From NCBI GenBank assembly GCA_902563575.1, contig CACEXV010000003.1, positions 1 to 64,000 of the forward strand: a DNA stretch of 64,000 bases. Reading direction: 5' to 3'. The position numbers and the translations under genes are program-made. This DNA comes from an uncultured Pelagibacteraceae bacterium. GTDB lineage: Bacteria; Pseudomonadota; Alphaproteobacteria; Pelagibacterales; Pelagibacteraceae. The notes beneath the pieces are model-generated. The model was not told the origin of the DNA. It ran no database searches and worked only from the letters and a program-made list of their open reading frames with translations. Below are positions 62,651 through 64,000 of this stretch, piece by piece; position 1 is the stretch's first letter, and every line of letters starts with the position of its first letter.

Positions 62651-63322
62651 TTAAGCTGCTATGGAGTTAAGCTTGTGCTTAGTTGTCATGCCACTCAAGA
62701 AATTCCATAAATATCTTGCGGTAAGGATAGAGGCATTTTCTGCTTTCTCTTGCTCATCCTTAGACAACCCATCAAGTAATTTCTCGCATTCTGCTCTGTG
62801 AATTACGTCAGCAGATTTATGAGCTTCAAAAAATTCAAGACCCTCTTTCGAACTTACTCCGTAAAACTTTTTTAAGCCTTGAATTTTAGTTTCAGCTATT
62901 TCGGGAATTTGTCTTTCGTAAGTATACAAAGATGCTAGACCTTCAGCGTAAGATTTTCTTGCTTGAGCGAAAAAATTCTCGATCATATCTTTAGTAAACC
63001 AATCAAGTTTTACATCTTCAATTTCTTTTTCATCTGCTCCTAAAGATTTTGCAAAATTTTTCCATAACTTTGGATGATCACCATCTTTGTTTTCTTCGTC
63101 TTGTAAGTTTTCCAAAAGTATTCTTCTTTTTTCTATATCTTCACAAATTGAATGGGTCGCGCTTATGTATCTTGGAAAAGCTTTAACGTGCTGATAATAC
63201 TGCTCTGCATAGTCTTTGATTATTTCTCTAGTTAATTTTCCCTCATTCCAATAAACTTGATAGAAAGGGTGTTTCAGTAGATGAAACTTGTCTAATTTTT
63301 TTCCAAGATTTTTTGAAAACAT
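62651..63322 (-). CDS. CADD/PqqC-like protein, possible p-aminobenzoate synthase
   Basis: A 223-residue helical protein of the heme-oxygenase-like fold. HPFYQVYWNEGKLTREIIKDYAEQYYQHVKAFPRYISATHS (about 18-58) and FEAHKSADVIHRAECEKLL (about 164-182) resemble CADD (Chlamydia) and related di-metal oxygenases that make p-aminobenzoate from their own tyrosine. PqqC is the alternative, but no pqq genes adjoin it. A Shine-Dalgarno (AAAGGAG) precedes the ATG at 63322. Confidence 0.8.
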   Translation of the reverse strand: MFSKNLGKKLDKFHLLKHPFYQVYWNEGKLTREIIKDYAEQYYQHVKAFPRYISATHSICEDIEKRRILLENLQDEENKDGDHPKLWKNFAKSLGADEKEIEDVKLDWFTKDMIENFFAQARKSYAEGLASLYTYERQIPEIAETKIQGLKKFYGVSSKEGLEFFEAHKSADVIHRAECEKLLDGLSKDEQEKAENASILTARYLWNFLSGMTTKHKLNSIAA

Positions 63323-63459
63323 TTTGCTCCTTTGTTATCTCACCGTATTAAAAAAAAAGAAAAATTAAAACAAAAAATTATCCACAATTTTTAGTTGAAA
63401 CAACTTAGATGTTCTTGTTTTGATTCACTTTTGATTCCAATTCAGACTCAAAATACAAC

Positions 63460-64000
63460 CTAAGGTGTTACTGTTGCCTTTTGTATAGGCTTTTCATCAA
63501 TAGGTAGGTGTATGGCCGCAGCAATAAAAGATAATATAATTGCAAGATACCAAGCATAATCAAAACTACCAAAATTATCATAAAAATATCCTCCTAGGTA
63601 AGCACCTAAAAATGAACCAAATTGATGATTTAAGAAAACAATACCAAAAAGTAGTGTAAGGTTTTTTGTGCCAAAGATTTGTGCGACAATTCCATTGGTT
63701 GCTGGAACAGTCGCTAGCCAAAGTAGCCCGAATGAAGTTCCAAAGAGAACAGCTGATAAATTTGATGCAGGAAGAAATATAAATAAAATTAATGTAATAC
63801 CTCTTAAAAAATACAGTCCGCTTAAAAGAATTTTTTTGCTATATTTGTCACCTAGGTAACCCATGATTAAAGTTCCAATAATATTAAAAAAACCTATTAA
63901 AGCTAAAATAGCCATGCCGGTCCAATCAGCTAATCCTTTATCTTGCACATATCGAGGCACGTGAGTTGCGATTAAAGTAATTTGAAATCCACAAACAAAA
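63460..64000 (-). CDS. MFS transporter (partial, 5' end beyond the window)
   Basis: The reading frame is open to the window edge, so the N-terminal part is missing; about 180 codons are visible. Five or six hydrophobic segments, with the loop MGYLGDKYSKKILLSGLYFLRG (after helix 8 of a standard MFS), place it as the C-terminal half of a major facilitator. Earlier residues include GFQITLIATHVPRY, a helix-7 type segment. Substrate unknown. The 137-base gap to the CADD-like gene contains short direct repeats of GAATCAAAA but no clear terminator. Confidence 0.8.
   Translation of the reverse strand, partial: FVCGFQITLIATHVPRYVQDKGLADWTGMAILALIGFFNIIGTLIMGYLGDKYSKKILLSGLYFLRGITLILFIFLPASNLSAVLFGTSFGLLWLATVPATNGIVAQIFGTKNLTLLFGIVFLNHQFGSFLGAYLGGYFYDNFGSFDYAWYLAIILSFIAAAIHLPIDEKPIQKATVTP

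Noticed and set aside
1-64000. CRISPR arrays, insertion sequences, prophage structural genes or rRNA
   Set aside because: I saw no spaced repeats, transposase or integrase motifs, phage structural proteins or rRNA sequence on either strand.

Overview
The window looks like chromosome from a free-living marine alphaproteobacterium of the SAR11 / Pelagibacterales type. The DNA is visibly AT-rich and lysine/asparagine/isoleucine codons dominate. Genes abut or overlap almost everywhere, and the longest stretch without a gene is about 240 bases (2549-2787). Several gene arrangements fit that group: a fused speD-speE gene, a TrmJ-like/cimA/cysS/nadE string, prpB-prpC without prpD, a two-gene class I ribonucleotide reductase and several TauE/SafE exporters. 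The assignment is from pattern recognition, not from a database search.

Layout. 1-2.8 kb: three genes for unrelated exported proteins (a serine hydrolase-like protein, an alginate lyase-like protein and an alpha/beta hydrolase) that start with nearly the same signal-peptide DNA, followed by a 5' tRNA-Leu fragment. 2.8-5.2 kb: GT8-like glycosyltransferase, CinA-like protein and sfsA. 5.2-11.7 kb: map, purB, purC, purS, purQ, purL, then bolA and a monothiol glutaredoxin, all on the plus strand. 11.7-18.2 kb (minus): rpsD, TrmJ-like methyltransferase, cimA, cysS, nadE and class II DAHP synthase. 18.2-21.4 kb: pgl, glmS and a GlmU that has only its acetyltransferase half. 21.4-24.8 kb: phosphoglycolate phosphatase, LysE exporter, prpB, prpC. 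24.8-29.6 kb (minus): membrane-anchored sugar dehydrogenase-like protein, methyltransferase, nrdB, nrdA with a candidate NrdR box upstream. 29.7-38.1 kb: phosphomannomutase, TauE, dusA, rpoZ, MFS, a hydroxyisobutyrate-dehydrogenase-like gene, a PNPOx-like gene, a polysaccharide-lyase-like gene, gamma carbonic anhydrase and a thioredoxin-fold protein.

38.1-49.9 kb mixes surface-glycan genes (GT4, GT9, DUF6165, two nucleotide-sugar epimerases/dehydratases, GT2, a GmhB-like phosphatase) with a complete-looking methylthioadenosine recycling block: speD-speE fusion, class II aldolase, mtnA, mtnP and apt. Here the by-product of polyamine synthesis can be split to adenine (reused by Apt) and methylthioribose-1-phosphate (isomerised, then cleaved or dehydrated). 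tRNA-Met(CAT) lies at 49.9 kb.

50-64 kb holds the most interesting accessory material. A run of eight small genes (52426-55105, minus) encodes two GYD proteins, an ABM-type protein, a four-helix membrane protein, two unrecognised small proteins, a DUF1330 protein and a small secreted protein, most with strong Shine-Dalgarno sequences. I do not know this cluster as a described system. Further on, a SxtJ-like protein, a 50-residue DUF5989-like protein, a NodU/CmcH-type carbamoyltransferase and an SGNH hydrolase form a tight operon (58098-61490). A CADD/PqqC-like gene at 62.7 kb may make p-aminobenzoate for folate. The window ends inside an MFS transporter gene.
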